The notes beneath the pieces are model-generated. The model had not been told where the DNA came from and made no database searches. It worked only from the letters and a program-made list of their open reading frames with translations. From NCBI RefSeq assembly GCF_000150275.1, contig NW_002060947.1, forward strand, positions 5,070,702 through 5,134,701: a stretch of 64,000 nt of DNA. Reading direction: 5' to 3'. Below, one piece after another: positions 62,830-64,000 of the stretch. The position numbers and the translations under genes are program-made. Numbering within the stretch: position 1 is the stretch's first letter; every line of letters starts with the position of its first letter. The DNA is from Trichoplax adhaerens (Eukaryota > Placozoa > Uniplacotomia > Trichoplacea > Trichoplacidae).

Positions 62830-63827
62830 TCATGATTTCTTTATCGCTACTAACTTAATCCACCAATAATTCAATGATTTCATAACTCCCTTTTTAATGT
62901 CGATATCATAGGAATAATATAAGCAAGGGTTAATAATGCTGATGATAATATTAGTAGTGAAAGATAAAAATGCTAGAATATATAGGAATGCATTATCATA
63001 GAGCAATTGCTGATATTCTTTCCCTGTCAAAACGATAGCTAATATTAAATAAATAATGGTCGCGTAAAGAGGGCATCCGCTGTCACTATCAGGATCGCCA
63101 TCTTGATAAAAATCCTCTTCATTAAGCGGTCTTGACTGAGCTGGATGGGTAGAGCTTCTTCCGGTCTAATGTATAGTTTCATGTAAGCTATAATCCTACT
63201 CTACCATAGTTATTGGCCATAATTGCTACAGGTAAAGCGTAAAAAACTGCAGATGTTGTCCCTATATAGTAGCGTTAGCGGTTTGGTTACAGATAGATCG
63301 CAGTGTAGTGGATGTGTAGGATAACATCGAACATAGCTGATAGTTGGTAGCGTAAGAATAGTGGTTGATAGTTGGTAGCGTAAGAATAGTGGTAAATATT
63401 ATTACTAAAGTTAAATTAATAGTTACAAAGCGTCTCTCGTTTCGAATATAATAAGATGACGATGGTTTAGCAATGGCATAATACCGATTAAAGCTGATTA
63501 ATGCCATTAAGGCTATAGACACTTTAAATGATAATATAGCAATATGCATAAAGGAGCGACAGGAGTGACGCAGTATTTTGCCTGGCATCTGTGATAATTT
63601 TGTAAATACGAGTACGGTTGAAAATGTTATTGCTGAAAATGAAAATGCCGCATCGACTATAACAGAAATGAAAACAATTCTGTAAGTTAATGATTGTAGC
63701 TTTTTTCTCTCATAATGGCATATGCTAGTATAAGGTTAAACGTAAATCCAGTGATCGTTAGTGAGATGCTAATTGCAGAAAGGACTTTGTAATTATAGGA
63801 CGCTATAGTGTAGTTATGATGATTCAT
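62830..63827 (-). pseudogene. Class A GPCR pseudogene, receptor H
   Basis: Starts MNHHNYTIASYNY at 63,827. A one-base slip in an A-run near 63,707 breaks ICL1 (IMREKK, then LQSLTYRIVFISVIVDAA in a new frame). TM3 to TM4 are open (SFNRYYAIAKPSSSYY; note NRY rather than DRY). A 28-bp tandem duplication at 63,338-63,393 then shifts the frame; without the extra copy the conserved ECL2 motif YPTHPLHCDL is in frame. Later frame changes separate SAVFYALPVAIM (TM5), YIRPEEALPIQLSQDRLMKR, a degraded TM6, and TM7 SIINPCLYYSYD. By motif it belongs with F and G. It has the most lesions of the three pseudogenes. Confidence 0.9.
63338..63393. repeat. Perfect 28-bp tandem duplication inside receptor H
   Basis: TGATAGTTGGTAGCGTAAGA... 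at 63,338-63,365 is repeated exactly at 63,366-63,393. Since 28 is not a multiple of three, it changes the reading frame of the receptor. Confidence 0.97.
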
Positions 63828-64000
63828 ATAATAAAATAATCGACGTACTTCTACTGCTCTAGGGCTAGCAGGCTATGCTAATGCAGTAAAGCCCAAATAA
63901 GTTTAAGGCTAAAATTATAGAATAATGCGAAAATTGATAAATTGTACGCTAGATTGTAAGACTGTATAAGTTTCTAATTGTGGAAGATATTTACAGAATA
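63828..64000. other. Right end of the window
   Basis: No feature recognised in the bases upstream of receptor H. Confidence 0.4.

Overview
This is a strongly AT-rich eukaryotic window from an animal genome assembly. There are two 50-N placeholders (7,398-7,447 and 62,063-62,112). Genes of animal type are split by short GT...AG introns. The gene content (malonyl-CoA decarboxylase with a peroxisomal SKL tail, presequence protease, animal UDP-glucuronosyltransferase, the centrosomal protein CEP57) plus a long tandem array of single-exon rhodopsin-like receptors fits an early-branching metazoan. My best guess is a placozoan (Trichoplax/Hoilungia type). That is an inference from gene style and was not tested by any search.

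Left part, 1-24 kb (housekeeping block, intron-rich): MLYCD on + (about 180-2,925), PITRM1 on - (6,963 to about 13,216), a degenerate UGT on - (16,126-18,461) and CEP57 on + (21,507-23,545). The gaps between them carry clusters of a palindromic GTACT/GTACA repeat (about 4.1, 14.5, 19.4-19.8 and 19.9-20.2 kb). I saw no such cluster in the right part.

Right part, 24.7-64 kb (receptor array): eight class A GPCR loci, all single-exon, all on - except one. Five are intact (24,763; 36,946; 40,425; 49,154; 58,342). Three are broken by frameshifts and/or stop codons (32,303; 55,012; 62,830). They share motifs, including a TM6 (T/S/A)WP motif in place of the usual CWxP. They fall into two sub-families laid out in order along the DNA: 24-50 kb and 55-64 kb. 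The long AT-rich spacers contain three closely similar copies of an approximately 630-bp interspersed repeat (34,343; 46,875; 56,496), all in the same orientation, and a probable diverged fourth (52,008). One spacer also holds a C-over-G skewed tract at about 28.9-29.4 kb.

Functional reading: the left genes do fatty-acid metabolism (MLYCD), mitochondrial peptide clearance (PITRM1), glucuronidation-type conjugation (UGT, probably dead here) and centriole/microtubule work (CEP57). They look unrelated to each other. The right half is a lineage-type expansion of chemosensory or peptide-like receptors undergoing birth and death. No ligand can be assigned. No RNA gene, CRISPR or complete autonomous transposon was recognised.
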